A stretch of DNA of 64,000 nt from CAWATG01 sp963785035 (GTDB taxonomy: Bacteria; Actinomycetota; Acidimicrobiia; IMCC26256; CAWATG01), in contig CAWATG010000005.1 of NCBI GenBank assembly GCA_963785035.1, positions 124,001-188,000 of the forward strand. The letters are read 5' to 3'. The notes beneath the pieces are model-generated. The model searched no databases. It saw only the letters and a list, made by a program, of their open reading frames with translations, and was not told the DNA's origin. Shown here one piece after another: positions 29,901 through 38,185 of this stretch. The position numbers and the translations under genes are program-made. The first letter of the stretch is position 1, and each line of letters opens with the position of its first letter.

Positions 29901-31370
29901 CTCGATGACCTGGTGATGCGATACGCGCGCACCCATACGCCGTTCGAGGCAGCTGACGTAGCACGACGCTTCGGAATCCCGGATCGCGCAGCCTTGGACG
30001 TGCTCGAACGACAACTCGCTGCCGGACGTCTCATCCGAGGCGAGTTCCGGCCCGGCGGCACCGCACAAGAGTGGTGCACCGACACCGTCCTTGCCAGGCT
30101 GCGACGTCGTTCTCTTGCCGTGCTTCGCCGCGAAGTCGAGCCGGTCGACGCAGCGACCTTTGCGCGTTTCGCGATGCGCTGGCATGGCGTCGGGAGCCGG
30201 CGACGAGGTGTCGACGCGCTCGCAGAAGTGATCGGATCACTGCAAGGCACCGTGATTTCGGCGTCGGTGCTCGAGGCCGACGTGCTCAGCGCGCGTGTCT
30301 CGGGATATATCGGAAGCCAGCTCGACGAGCTCTGCGCAAGCGGCGAGGTCGTCTGGGTCGGCGCGGGGCCCATCGGCGTACGAGACGGAAGAATCGTCCT
30401 GTGCTACCGCGATCAGGCACATCTGCTGGTCCCACCGCCTGGAGAGCAACCCCCACAGGGACCTACCGTCGACGCGATCCGTGAGCAGCTCACGACATCG
30501 GGCGCATCGTTCTGGACGGACCTCCTCCGAGCTACGCATGCCGCCCCCGACAACGTGATCCTCGACGCGCTCTGGAGCTTGGTCTGGGCCGGAGAGATCA
30601 CCAACGACTCCTTCGCCCCTGTTCGTGCAGTGCTCGCCAACCGTTCGCCGCAACGCTCGGCGAGCGCCGCGCCACGACCGGGACGACTGACACGGCTGGG
30701 ACCACCGGCGGGTCAAGGGAGATGGTCTCTCGTCGCGCCGCTGCTCGAACGACCAAGTCGACCGACCGAACGGCTCCACGCCGTTGCGCTGCAGCTTCTC
30801 GAGCGCCACGGCGTCCTCACGCGTGAAGCCGTGCGCGCAGAAGGCACAGCGGGCGGATTCGCCGCCGTCTACGGAGTGCTACGGGCCATGGAGGAAACGG
30901 GAAGGGTGCGACGCGGATATTTCGTGGCAGGTCTTGGAGCAGCGCAATTCGCGTTGCCGGGCGCTGTCGACCGCCTCCGTAGTGGCGACGAGCACGAGGA
31001 ATGCACGCCTGTGCGCTCGCTCGCAGCAACCGATCCGGCCCAGCTCTACGGCGCGGCGCTTGCCTGGCCCGACTGCGCGGGTCGTCCCGCACGTGTGGCG
31101 GGCGCATACGTGATCATCGACAACGGCGTCGCACGCGCATTTCTCGAACGTGGAGCCCGGAATCTGATCACCTTCGCCACCATGGGAGACGCCACTCACC
31201 AAGACGCCCCCTGGCTCGACGGTCTCGTCGACCTCGCGCGGCATCAGGGAGTCAGACGACTCGAGATTCACCGGGTCGACGGCTGCGCAGTCCGCGAATC
31301 CTCACTTGTCGGACCGCTCCGGGCGAGAGGCTTTCGTGACACGCCGAAGGGTCTCGTGCTGCGGACCTGA
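26946..31370 (+). CDS. lhr: Large superfamily-2 helicase Lhr
   Basis: About 1474 residues, the normal full length of bacterial Lhr, an ATP-dependent 3'-5' helicase linked to DNA damage tolerance. Motif I APTGSGKTLAAF, Ia YVSPLKALAVDV, II VIIDEIHAV, III GLSATQRPLEE, then in the second RecA domain ARRLAERLAARLNEL, VATSSLELGIDMGAVDLVIQ and QRAGRAGHQVG. Past the helicase core are the winged-helix region and the long Lhr C-terminal part (WFRP-like domains, ending RRLEIHRVDG). The start at GTG 26946 begins VALHHFSPAVAEWF, the family's N-terminus. Unbroken, in contrast to many neighbours. Confidence 0.95.
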   Translation: MALHHFSPAVAEWFSTSFDAPTNAQAQAWPIIASGAHTLLLAPTGSGKTLAAFLWAIDRLMTQPVPAREQRCRVLYVSPLKALAVDVEKNLRAPLAGAAHAAARAGLAPHIPVVGMRTGDTSTQERRQLHRTPPDILITTPESLYLMLTSAARAALEGVECVIIDEIHAVAPNKRGAHLSLSLERLELLTARPPQRIGLSATQRPLEEIARFLGGADAAGPRPVTIVDAGVQKPLDLEVIVAVDDLGDIQAPPAPAADEVHTGPQPDRSIWPHVHPRILELIRAHTSTLIFVNARRLAERLAARLNELADCGPGSGRPELVRAHHGSLAREQRLQIEDDLKAGRLRALVATSSLELGIDMGAVDLVIQVESPGSVARGLQRAGRAGHQVGAPSRAKIFPKHRGDLLEAAVVVERMQTGEIEATRYPRNPLDVLAQQIVAACALDEWDVDELRTLVRRSANFADLSDDAFGAVLDLLSGRYPSDEFSGLRPRLVWDRLNNRVRAREGAQRIAVTNGGTIPDRGLFGVFLPDGGRVGELDEEMVYESRPGETFVLGASTWRIDQITHDRVIVVPAPGEPGRMPFWHGDMIGRPVELGRALGARVRELRALGSDAAQQSLRTSSALDELAARNLVQYLDEQATATGVVPDDQTIVVERFPDEIGDWRVCILSPFGARVHAPWALALESRLAERYDAAVQVLWSDDGIVVRLPEAVESFPIETLVIDPLEVEALVIEQLSSTALFASHFREAASRALLLPKRRPGSRTPLWQQRQRASDLLGVASKFPTFPILLETTRECVRDIFDLPALCEVLGDLRARRVRIIAVETQRASPFAQSLLFGWIANYMYDGDAPLAERRAAALTLDRGLLRELLGTEELRELIDPEALGDLELELQHLSDSRRARHDDDLHDLLRTLGDLNDVELHARCTEDPQAWIEQLIVTRRVVRVTIAAEGRYIAADDAGRYRDALGTAIPVGLPTAFTDSVAMPLDDLVMRYARTHTPFEAADVARRFGIPDRAALDVLERQLAAGRLIRGEFRPGGTAQEWCTDTVLARLRRRSLAVLRREVEPVDAATFARFAMRWHGVGSRRRGVDALAEVIGSLQGTVISASVLEADVLSARVSGYIGSQLDELCASGEVVWVGAGPIGVRDGRIVLCYRDQAHLLVPPPGEQPPQGPTVDAIREQLTTSGASFWTDLLRATHAAPDNVILDALWSLVWAGEITNDSFAPVRAVLANRSPQRSASAAPRPGRLTRLGPPAGQGRWSLVAPLLERPSRPTERLHAVALQLLERHGVLTREAVRAEGTAGGFAAVYGVLRAMEETGRVRRGYFVAGLGAAQFALPGAVDRLRSGDEHEECTPVRSLAATDPAQLYGAALAWPDCAGRPARVAGAYVIIDNGVARAFLERGARNLITFATMGDATHQDAPWLDGLVDLARHQGVRRLEIHRVDGCAVRESSLVGPLRARGFRDTPKGLVLRT

Positions 31371-31529
31371 CAATCCCGATTTCGCCACGCACCACCAATG
31401 AAAAAATTCACACCGGTCGTACTCGCGAGGGTGATCCGCGATCCGGACGCCAACTATTGTCCCGGGTTCCGCGTCCGGTTCCGGAACTGTTACCCGGATG
31501 CTCCTGCCGACATCATCTAGGAGACCACA

Positions 31530-32409
31530 ATGCGCAAACTCCTTGTCGTCGCCGCCACTGCGGCGATCCGTGCTCGCAACACCGCCGCTCGCCGCCGCGA
31601 CGGTCCATCGGGATTTCGCCGGCGCTGCAAAGGCAGCTGGCGTCAACCGGCTTGTCGTCACGACGGGCGACTATGTGTTCCGCGCTCCGAAAACGACACC
31701 GGCGGGATGGACGAAGGTCATCGTCAAGAACAAGGGCATATACGGCCACCAGGTCCAGGTTGCACGACTCAAGCCCGGCACCACATGGGCGGCGCTCAAA
31801 GCTGCGGCGAACGCCGACAAGATGACCGATCTGATGGCACTTGTCGAAGCTGCGGGAGGACCCAACGGCGCCGCGCCCGGAGGCACGGCCAACAGCACCG
31901 TGAATCTCCGGCCAGGCAGATATGCCCTGCTCTGCTTCATTCCCTCGGACGAGGGCAAGTCTCACTTCGCCATGGGAATGTACAAGGCCTTGACGGTCAC
32001 CAAGGCGACGAAGCGCACGGCACCCCCAAAGGCCGAAGGCACCATTGACCTCAAGGACTTCGGCTTCACGCCGCCGCCTGTATTCACCGGGCGCGGTACG
32101 TATCGGATCACGAACAGCGGCGCCCAAGACCATGAGTTGGCATTCTTCTCGGTGGCAGAAGGTAAGACCTTTGCCGACGCAAAGGCTTCCATCCTGGTTC
32201 CGCCCGGCGGCGCACCGCCTGCCGGTCCCCCGCCGGTATCGGAAGCCCCCGGCGTCGTGGGGGTCCGACCGGGCGGCACGGCGTACATAACGATCGATTT
32301 CGATCCCGGTCAATATGTGATGGCGTGTTTCTTCCCCGATATGTCCAAGGGTGGCATTCCCCACGTCGCGGAAGGCATGTACCAAGAGCTGACAATTCCC
32401 ACGTCCTGA
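31530..32409 (+). CDS. Exported protein with two tandem cupredoxin-like domains, frameshifted in the signal peptide
   Basis: MRKLLVVAATAA begins a signal peptide at 31530 behind AGGAG; near 31567 the frame shifts and the signal continues as SVLATPPLAAATVHRDFAG. The mature part has two repeats of about 110 residues. Each has an early histidine after a beta strand (YGHQVQVARL; DHELAFFSV), a Gly/Pro insert and a late Cys-His-Met cluster (LLCFIPSDEGKSHFAMGM; ACFFPDMSKGGIPHVAEGM), which is the order of type-1 copper ligands though Cys-His spacing is longer than in plastocyanin. Possibly a periplasmic electron carrier or copper binder; copper binding is inference. Confidence 0.68.
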
Positions 32410-32540
32410 CCAGTCGACGCAATGCCAGTCGACGCAATGCAGTAGCAGCGGTACCCTCCCAACGACGGCGGCGTTGGCGCTATTGGAGCGACTGAGGCAG
32501 CACGACATTCAGTCCGAACACACGACGAGAGGAAAGTGCC

Positions 32541-32801
32541 ATGGGCTTGTTGGACAAGGTCAAGGACACGGCGAAGCAAGTGAGCGAGAAGGCCCAACAC
32601 GGAATGGAACTGGGCAAAGAGAAGATCGAGGACGTCAAGCTGAAGAAGCGAATCAGCGACGCCAAGGAGGAGATCGGCGACGTCGTCTACTCACAGCGCA
32701 CCGGAAGCGGCGCCGCTGATGCCGACTCGCAAATCGATGCACTCGTCGAGCAGATCACTGAAGCCATGAAACAGCTGGAGTCCAGCGACGCCGACGACTG
32801 A
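32541..32801 (+). CDS. Small coiled-coil protein of unknown function
   Basis: 86 residues, nearly all helix-forming: LLDKVKDTAKQVSEKAQHGM, KEKIEDVKLKKRISDAKEEI, then a flexible GSGAADADS and a terminal helix IDALVEQITEAMKQLE. Similar small Lys/Glu-rich proteins are common in actinobacteria, with unknown role. GAGAGGAAAG upstream is a good ribosome-binding site. It stands alone after the cupredoxin gene and before a strong hairpin. Confidence 0.8.
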   Translation: MGLLDKVKDTAKQVSEKAQHGMELGKEKIEDVKLKKRISDAKEEIGDVVYSQRTGSGAADADSQIDALVEQITEAMKQLESSDADD

Positions 32802-32834
32802 CGCCGCGCCGCACCCTGGGTGCGCGGCGCGGCG
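32802..32834. terminator. GC-rich hairpin between convergent genes
   Basis: CGCCGCGCCGCAC pairs with GTGCGCGGCGCGGCG (a two-base bulge) around a short CCTGG loop. It starts at the stop codon of the coiled-coil gene and faces the end of the monooxygenase gene. No T-run. Confidence 0.5.
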
Positions 32835-32864
32835 GGTACCGCGCTGCGCACCAGGCACAGGGAC

Positions 32865-34343
32865 CTAGCGCAGTTCGTACGCCTCGAACTTGGGCTTGGC
32901 CATCTCCTCCTGAAAACGTGGCCACGAGAACGGCCACGTGGCCGGAATGCCCCGGTCATCGAGGTACCAGCTTCGACAGCCCGAACTCCAAATCGTGTGC
33001 TTCACCGCTTCGACACGTTCTGCCTCGTGCGCGTCCATCGCCTCTGGCGTCGCCGAGATCTCCCGAACGTCTCCGGAACTCAGCCGATCGAGGAGGCCTT
33101 CGATGTAATGAAACTGCATCTCGGCGACCTCGATGAGCGAAAAGTTCCCGACGGGTCCGTTCGGACCGTTCAACATGAAGAAGTTCGGGAAGTCCGGGAT
33201 CGAGATCGAAAGGTACGCGTTCGGACGCTGGGCCCACACCTTGTCGAGTGTGATCCCGCCCCTGCCGACAATGTCCATCGGCCGCATGAACGCGTCGGCC
33301 TTGAAACCCGTCGCGAGCGCGATCACGTCCAGTTCGTGGAGTCGCCCGTCGGTCGTACGGATCCCTTGAGGTTCGATGCGGTCGATGCCCTCGGTCACGA
33401 GCTCGGTGTTCTCGCGTTGAATCGCCTGATAGAAGTCGCTGGCGATGATCAGCCGCTTGCAGGCCGCGCGGTAGTTCGGACGCAGCTTCTCGCGCAGTAC
33501 CGGGTCAGTGACATTGTCCTCGAGGTTGGCGCGACACATGTCCTCGATGACCCGCAGCGCCGGGGACTGCAGATCACCGACGACGTTGGTGAAGCCGGCG
33601 ATCTGCTCTGCAAGCTTCGCGTGGAGGTCGGTGAGGATCTTCCTGTCCGAACGGAAGTGCTCCTTCTCCTCATCGGTGTATTCCGGGTTCTGTTGTGGCA
33701 TGACCCATTGAGCGGTCCGCTGGAACAACGTGAGGTGCGCGACATTTCCCGCAAGGGCAGTGACGATCTGAATGGCCGTCGAACCGGTACCGACCAGGCC
33801 GATGCGCGAACTTTCGAGCGGCACGCTGTGATCCCAACGCGCGCTATGAAACAGTGCACCTTCGAAGCTGTCGATGCCTTCGAAGTCAGGAATGTTCGGG
33901 TGGTGCAACACGCCGGTCGCTGCGATGATCACATCGACGACATCGCGGTGGCCCTTGGCCGTCTCGATCGACCAACGACCATCTTTGAACTCACAGCGCG
34001 TGACCGCATCACCGAAACGAATCTTGTCCAACACTTCGTACTCGCGCGCCACTCGTTCGAAATAGTCCTGAATTTCAGGACCTGGCGAGTAAACACGGCT
34101 CCACTCGGGATTCGGGGCGAAGGAGTAGCAGTACAGGTGTGACGGCACGTCGCAGCCGAGGCCGGGATAGGTGTTCTCCCGCCAGGTACCGCCGACGGTG
34201 TCGCCCTTCTCGTAGACGGTGAACTCCGTGACGCCGCGTTCTTTGAGTTTGATCGCACTGAGGATGCCGGCCATGCCCGCACCGAGAACTGCGAACCGCA
34301 AGGGACGCGCACCGCCGACCTGAGCACCTGATTGAGCTACCAC
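32865..34343 (-). CDS. Flavin-dependent monooxygenase, Baeyer-Villiger type
   Basis: FAD- and NADPH-dependent oxygenase of 492 residues, likely inserting oxygen into ketones. FAD motif LRFAVLGAGMAGILSAIKL, GGTWRENTYPGLGCDVPSHL (residues lining FAD), the Baeyer-Villiger fingerprint FEGALFHSARWDHSV, the NADPH motif RIGLVGTGSTAIQI, and the ATGFKAD segment are present. The GTG start at 34343 has AAAGGTGAG just upstream. It follows ilvC by 72 bases on the same strand and could be the last gene of that operon, but no pathway link to valine/leucine synthesis is evident. Natural substrate unknown. Confidence 0.9.
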   Translation of the reverse strand: MVAQSGAQVGGARPLRFAVLGAGMAGILSAIKLKERGVTEFTVYEKGDTVGGTWRENTYPGLGCDVPSHLYCYSFAPNPEWSRVYSPGPEIQDYFERVAREYEVLDKIRFGDAVTRCEFKDGRWSIETAKGHRDVVDVIIAATGVLHHPNIPDFEGIDSFEGALFHSARWDHSVPLESSRIGLVGTGSTAIQIVTALAGNVAHLTLFQRTAQWVMPQQNPEYTDEEKEHFRSDRKILTDLHAKLAEQIAGFTNVVGDLQSPALRVIEDMCRANLEDNVTDPVLREKLRPNYRAACKRLIIASDFYQAIQRENTELVTEGIDRIEPQGIRTTDGRLHELDVIALATGFKADAFMRPMDIVGRGGITLDKVWAQRPNAYLSISIPDFPNFFMLNGPNGPVGNFSLIEVAEMQFHYIEGLLDRLSSGDVREISATPEAMDAHEAERVEAVKHTIWSSGCRSWYLDDRGIPATWPFSWPRFQEEMAKPKFEAYELR

Positions 34344-34415
34344 TCATCTCACCTTTCGAACGTCATGGATTGCGTACGCGACGCGTTGGAACTCACCGCA
34401 TGTGTGGAACGTTGC

Positions 34416-35444
34416 TCAGCCGCCGGAAGCGTCTTGGGGTTTGGTCTTCCCCGCGCCGATCCACGGCATCATCGAACGCAGTTTCTCGCCGACCTTTTCG
34501 ATCGCGTGCGACTGCCCTTGTTCACGCAGGCGATTGAAGTTGGGACGACCGACGCGGTTTTCCTCGATCCACTCTTCGGCGAACGCGCCACTCTGGATCT
34601 CGGTGAGGATCTTCTTCATCTCGGTCTTCGTCGACGTGTTGACAACGCGAGGACCTCGGGTCATGTCGCCGTACTCGGCAGTATCCGAAATCGAGTACCG
34701 CATGTTGGAGATGCCGCCCTCGTAGATGAGGTCCACGATGAGCTTCACCTCGTGCAGCGTCTCGAAGTACGCCGACTCCGGCTGGTATCCAGCCTCGACC
34801 AAGGTCTCGAAGCCGTTCTTGATGAGCTCGACGAGCCCGCCGCAGAGCACGACCTGCTCACCGAAGAGGTCGGTTTCAGTCTCCTCACGGAAGTCGGTCT
34901 CGAGCACACCTGCGCGGGTGGCCCCGATGCCTTTGGCATATGCCAACGCCACGTCGCGGGCCGTGCCGGTCGCGTCGACATGGACAGCGACGAGTGCAGG
35001 CACGCCGCCGCCCTCCTCGTACGTCCGTCGAACGAGGTGCCCTGGCCCCTTCGGTGCGATCATCCAGACGTCGACGCCGTCAGGTGCAGTGATCTGATTG
35101 AAGTGAATGTTGAAACCGTGAGCGAACGCCAGCGAGTTTCCCGGACGGAGATTCGCTGCAATCTCGCTGTCGTACACGTGCTTCTGTTCGGTGTCGGGCA
35201 GGAGCACCATGACGATGTCGGCCTCGGCGGTGGCGTCGCCGATCGACAGGACCGGTAGACCTGCCTCCTCGGCCTTGCGTCGCGACGACGATCCTTCGCG
35301 GAGACCGACACGGACGTCGATCCCCGAGTCGCGGAAGTTCAGGGCGTGCGCGTGTCCCTGCGACCCGTAACCAAGAACGGCGACCTTGCGGCCCTCCAGC
35401 AAGCTCAGGTCGGCATCGGCGTCGTAGTAGATCGTCGCGGGCAT
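34416..35444 (-). CDS. ilvC: Ketol-acid reductoisomerase
   Basis: Second common enzyme of valine, leucine and isoleucine synthesis: Mg2+-dependent alkyl migration then NADPH reduction of acetolactate. Class I length, 342 residues. Rossmann motif VAVLGYGSQGHAHALNF, the phosphate-binding REGSSSRRKAEE (NADPH preference), FAHGFNIHFNQI, APKGPGHLVRR, LETDFREETETDLFGEQ with metal-binding Asp/Glu, and YETLHE-like YFETLHEVKLIVD. GGAG lies 5 bases before the ATG. Separated from ilvN and the zinc-ribbon gene by 113 bases that include a hairpin. Confidence 0.97.
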   Translation of the reverse strand: MPATIYYDADADLSLLEGRKVAVLGYGSQGHAHALNFRDSGIDVRVGLREGSSSRRKAEEAGLPVLSIGDATAEADIVMVLLPDTEQKHVYDSEIAANLRPGNSLAFAHGFNIHFNQITAPDGVDVWMIAPKGPGHLVRRTYEEGGGVPALVAVHVDATGTARDVALAYAKGIGATRAGVLETDFREETETDLFGEQVVLCGGLVELIKNGFETLVEAGYQPESAYFETLHEVKLIVDLIYEGGISNMRYSISDTAEYGDMTRGPRVVNTSTKTEMKKILTEIQSGAFAEEWIEENRVGRPNFNRLREQGQSHAIEKVGEKLRSMMPWIGAGKTKPQDASGG

Positions 35445-35527
35445 GGCTACTCCATCTGTCTTACGGGATTGAACGTGCTGGCATCAGTCAGTGGTACAGG
35501 AACCGGTGCTGGAGGGTAGTAACGAGC

Positions 35528-35550
35528 GGGCCCCAACGTCGAAGGGGCCC
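35528..35550 (-). terminator. Hairpin between the zinc-ribbon gene and ilvC
   Basis: GGGCCCC (35528-35534) pairs perfectly with GGGGCCC (35544-35550) around a 9-base loop. It follows the zinc-ribbon stop (35558) within 8 bases on the minus strand. With no T-run, it may stall or stabilise transcript ends rather than stop transcription. Confidence 0.4.
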
Positions 35551-35557
35551 TGCAGCG

Positions 35558-35776
35558 TTACCGATCCCGAGGGTCATGGCGGTTCTGACCGTCATGGTCG
35601 TCCTCGGTGAGTTCCACATCCCAACGGTCCAAACAGGCACTACAGCGATAGCTCACGATTTGGCCGACTGCCCAGCCCGTCTCGCAATCGGGCGTCAGGA
35701 GGTGGCAGGTCTCACCGCAGTCGACGCAGACGATGGTGGATGGCGGGCGGATCATGCTTCGGTACCCGCCACTCAC
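35558..35776 (-). CDS. Small zinc-ribbon protein coupled to ilvN
   Basis: 72 residues with two metal-binding pairs: CVDCGETCH and YRCSACLDRW, with an extra CETGW between, then an acidic/His tail (ELTEDDHDGQNRHD). Looks like a C-x2-C zinc ribbon. The GTG at 35776 overlaps the ilvN stop as GTGA, so it is translationally coupled into ilvBNC. No family recognised; a role in regulating or assembling the pathway is only a guess. Confidence 0.7.
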   Translation of the reverse strand: MSGGYRSMIRPPSTIVCVDCGETCHLLTPDCETGWAVGQIVSYRCSACLDRWDVELTEDDHDGQNRHDPRDR

Positions 35777-36327
35777 GCGGATCGTGGCGTGACGGCCCGC
35801 AGCGGCGTGCTCGGCCGTCGAGCCAGCCGGGGCAGCGCCACTCTTCCGGTGCGTTGAGACTCCACAATTCCGAACGGCCGGAACAGATCCAGCGCCGCGT
35901 CGAGGCTTTCGGGCGTACCGGTGAGGGCGAGTGTCAGGGCATCGGAACCGACGTCGACGATCTTGGCCTCAAAGATCGTCGCCAAATCGGCCACCTGGGA
36001 CCGGGTCTCGGGCGATGCCGAGACTGTCACCAACATCAGCTCGCGTTCGATCCCCTCTCCTGGAGCGATCTCCTCGATCCTGATCACCGGGATCAACTTG
36101 TTCAGCTGCTTGCTGACCTGTTCCAAAGGCTCGGATTCCGCGTCGACGACGATCGTCATGCGGCTGAACAGTTCGTCTTCGGTCGGCGAAACCGCGAGCG
36201 AAAAGATGTTGAACCCCCGGCGCGAGAACAGCCCCGTCACGCGTGAGAGCACGCCGAACTTGTTCTCGACGAGCACACTGAAGATGTGATGTGACGATGC
36301 GCCACGCGATACCCCCATGTCGGTCAT
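35773..36327 (-). CDS. ilvN: Acetolactate synthase regulatory (small) subunit
   Basis: 184 residues, the usual length. The N-terminal ACT domain (FSVLVENKFGVLSRVTGLFSR, GFNIFSLAVSPTED) is the site for valine feedback inhibition; the second half (ELMLVTVSASPETRSQVADL, EAKIVDVGSDALTLALTGTP) is the conserved C-terminal domain. Activates and confers feedback control on IlvB. ATG overlaps the ilvB stop (ATGA). Confidence 0.96.
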   Translation of the reverse strand: MTDMGVSRGASSHHIFSVLVENKFGVLSRVTGLFSRRGFNIFSLAVSPTEDELFSRMTIVVDAESEPLEQVSKQLNKLIPVIRIEEIAPGEGIERELMLVTVSASPETRSQVADLATIFEAKIVDVGSDALTLALTGTPESLDAALDLFRPFGIVESQRTGRVALPRLARRPSTPLRAVTPRSA

Positions 36328-38045
36328 CGTCCGCCCTTTCCGAACTCCGGACCAAGAATGACATCGTCATTACTCGACCCTGCCGCGACCATTGGGTACA
36401 CCTTTTCGCGGTAGTCGGTTCGAAAGTCGATCACGACTGGACGGTCATCAATCTCGTTCGCCTTCTCGATCGTCGGCAGCACATCCTCAGGTGTGTCGAC
36501 TCGAAAGCCGACACAGCCCATCGCCTCTGCCCACTTCACGTAGTCGGGGAGATCCGGCGACAGGTACACCTCGGAGTACCGCTCCTCGTAGAACAGCTCC
36601 TGCCACTGACGCACCATACCCAGGTAGGCGTTGTTGAGAATTGCGACCTTGACAGGAATGCGTTCGGCCGACGCCGTCACCAACTCCTGCGCGGTCATCT
36701 GGAAACATCCGTCACCATCGATCGCCCACACCATGCGATCGGGCATGCCGACCTTGGCGCCGATCGCAGCGGGCACACCGAAGCCCATCGTCCCGAGTCC
36801 TCCGGAGTTCACCCACGTGTACGGGTGGTTGAACTTCCAGTACTGGCTCGCCCACATCTGGTGTTGCCCCACACCCGAGGTCACGATCGTGTCGTCGGGT
36901 GTGTTGTCGCGGAGTTGCTCGATCACGAACTGCGGCTTCAATGGCCCGTCTTCGGTTGCGGCGTAACGAAGAGGGAATTCACGGCGCCACTCATCGATCT
37001 GCGCGTCCCACACTGTGGTGTCCGGACGTGGCGTCCCGACAGTCTCGGCGACAACCGCGGCGATCAGTTCTTCGATGACGAGCCGACAGTCGCCGACAAT
37101 CGCAACGTCAGCGGCGCGCACCTTGCCCAGCTCCGCCGGGTCGATGTCGACATGAATCACCTTCGCGTCGGGCGCGAACCCGTCCAACCTGCCGGTGACA
37201 CGATCATCGAAACGCGAGCCCAGCGCGATGAGCAGGTCGCTGCGTTGCATCGCCGTGATTGCCGTGTAGTTACCGTGCATACCCGGCATCCCGAGACACA
37301 GTGGGTGATCATCCGGGAAAGCGCCGCGGGCCATCAGCGTGGTGACAACGTGGATGCCCGTGCGCTCTGCCAGTTCTCGCAATGCCGCCGACGCACGTGC
37401 TTTGAGAATGCCTCCACCCGCATAGATCACGGGACGCTGGGACTGGTTGATGAGGCGTGCAGCTTCGGCGATCTGTTGAGGATCGCCTTTGGTCGCAGGT
37501 TTGTAACCGGGAAGGTTCACGGCTTCGGGCCAGTGCCAGTCCATCATCTGGTTCGAGACGTCTTTGGGCATATCGACGAGCACAGGACCGGGTCGACCTG
37601 TGGTGGCGACGTGAAATGCCTCGCGGATCACGGTGGGGATGTCGTTCGGGTCGGTGATCAGCCAGTTGTGTTTCGTGATCGGCATCGTGATCCCGACGGT
37701 GTCTGCCTCTTGGAACGCGTCGGTCCCGATCACCGAATACGGCACCTGGCCGGTGATCACAACGATCGGGATCGAGTCCATGTACGCGTCACACAGTGGC
37801 GTGACGATGTTGGTCGCGGCAGGCCCACTCGTCACCATCGCGACACCCGGACGACCGGTTGCATGGGCATATCCCTCGGCCATGTGGCCGGCGCCTTGCT
37901 CGTGGCGCACGAGGATGTGCCGAATCGACGAGTCGATGAGCGGGTCGTAGACAGGCAGGATTGCTCCGCCTGGAAGGCCGAACATCACCTCTGTGCCTTC
38001 CATCTCAAGGCTCTTGATGAGGGCTTGGGCGCCTGTCAACTTCAT
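36324..38045 (-). CDS. ilvB: Acetolactate synthase catalytic (large) subunit
   Basis: TPP-, FAD- and Mg2+-dependent enzyme that condenses pyruvate with pyruvate or 2-oxobutyrate. 573 residues from the ATG at 38045, where GGAG lies 7 bases upstream (readings from 38162 pass through the attenuator). Features: VMFGLPGGAILPVYDPL, catalytic Glu in LVRHEQGAGHMAEGYA, VTSGPAATNIVTPL, GMPGMHGNY, ALGSRFDDRVTG, and the TPP motif IDGDGCFQMTAQELVTA ending NNAYLGMVRQWQ. First gene of ilvB-ilvN-zinc ribbon-ilvC, behind a leader-peptide attenuator. Confidence 0.97.
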   Translation of the reverse strand: MKLTGAQALIKSLEMEGTEVMFGLPGGAILPVYDPLIDSSIRHILVRHEQGAGHMAEGYAHATGRPGVAMVTSGPAATNIVTPLCDAYMDSIPIVVITGQVPYSVIGTDAFQEADTVGITMPITKHNWLITDPNDIPTVIREAFHVATTGRPGPVLVDMPKDVSNQMMDWHWPEAVNLPGYKPATKGDPQQIAEAARLINQSQRPVIYAGGGILKARASAALRELAERTGIHVVTTLMARGAFPDDHPLCLGMPGMHGNYTAITAMQRSDLLIALGSRFDDRVTGRLDGFAPDAKVIHVDIDPAELGKVRAADVAIVGDCRLVIEELIAAVVAETVGTPRPDTTVWDAQIDEWRREFPLRYAATEDGPLKPQFVIEQLRDNTPDDTIVTSGVGQHQMWASQYWKFNHPYTWVNSGGLGTMGFGVPAAIGAKVGMPDRMVWAIDGDGCFQMTAQELVTASAERIPVKVAILNNAYLGMVRQWQELFYEERYSEVYLSPDLPDYVKWAEAMGCVGFRVDTPEDVLPTIEKANEIDDRPVVIDFRTDYREKVYPMVAAGSSNDDVILGPEFGKGGR

Positions 38046-38124
38046 CGGTTGGCTCCAGTGCGAGTGATCATCGGATGGTGCGGCTCGTAGCGAGTTCTTC
38101 TGGTGAAAAGAATCGCTGGACAGC

Positions 38125-38185
38125 AAAAACCCCTCGCATTGGCGAGGGGCAAAGGAGCGCAACGACGCGGAAGGCGTCGTGCGCT
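38125..38185 (-). promoter_or_regulatory. ilv attenuator: pause hairpin plus intrinsic terminator
   Basis: On the minus strand, a long stem AGCGCACGACGC/GCGTCGTTGCGCT (38185-38156, one bulged base, CTTCC loop) begins at the leader-peptide stop. It is followed by CCCCTCGC-CAAT-GCGAGGGG and TTTTT (38149-38125), a classic intrinsic terminator, about 80 bases before the ilvB start. The pairing of an antiterminator was not worked out. Confidence 0.82.

Noticed and set aside
31398..31520. 40-residue frame ending on the ribosome-binding site of the cupredoxin gene
   Set aside because: MKKFTPVVLARVIRDPDANY looks faintly plausible and the stop overlaps AGGAG, but there is no ribosome-binding site, promoter box or known homolog.
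32820..34142. Long plus-strand frame opposite the monooxygenase
   Set aside because: Shadow of a well-conserved minus-strand gene in high-GC DNA; no recognisable domain.
36291..38090. 599-codon plus-strand frame opposite ilvB
   Set aside because: His/Arg/Asp-rich shadow of ilvB; runs through the ilv leader with no start signal.
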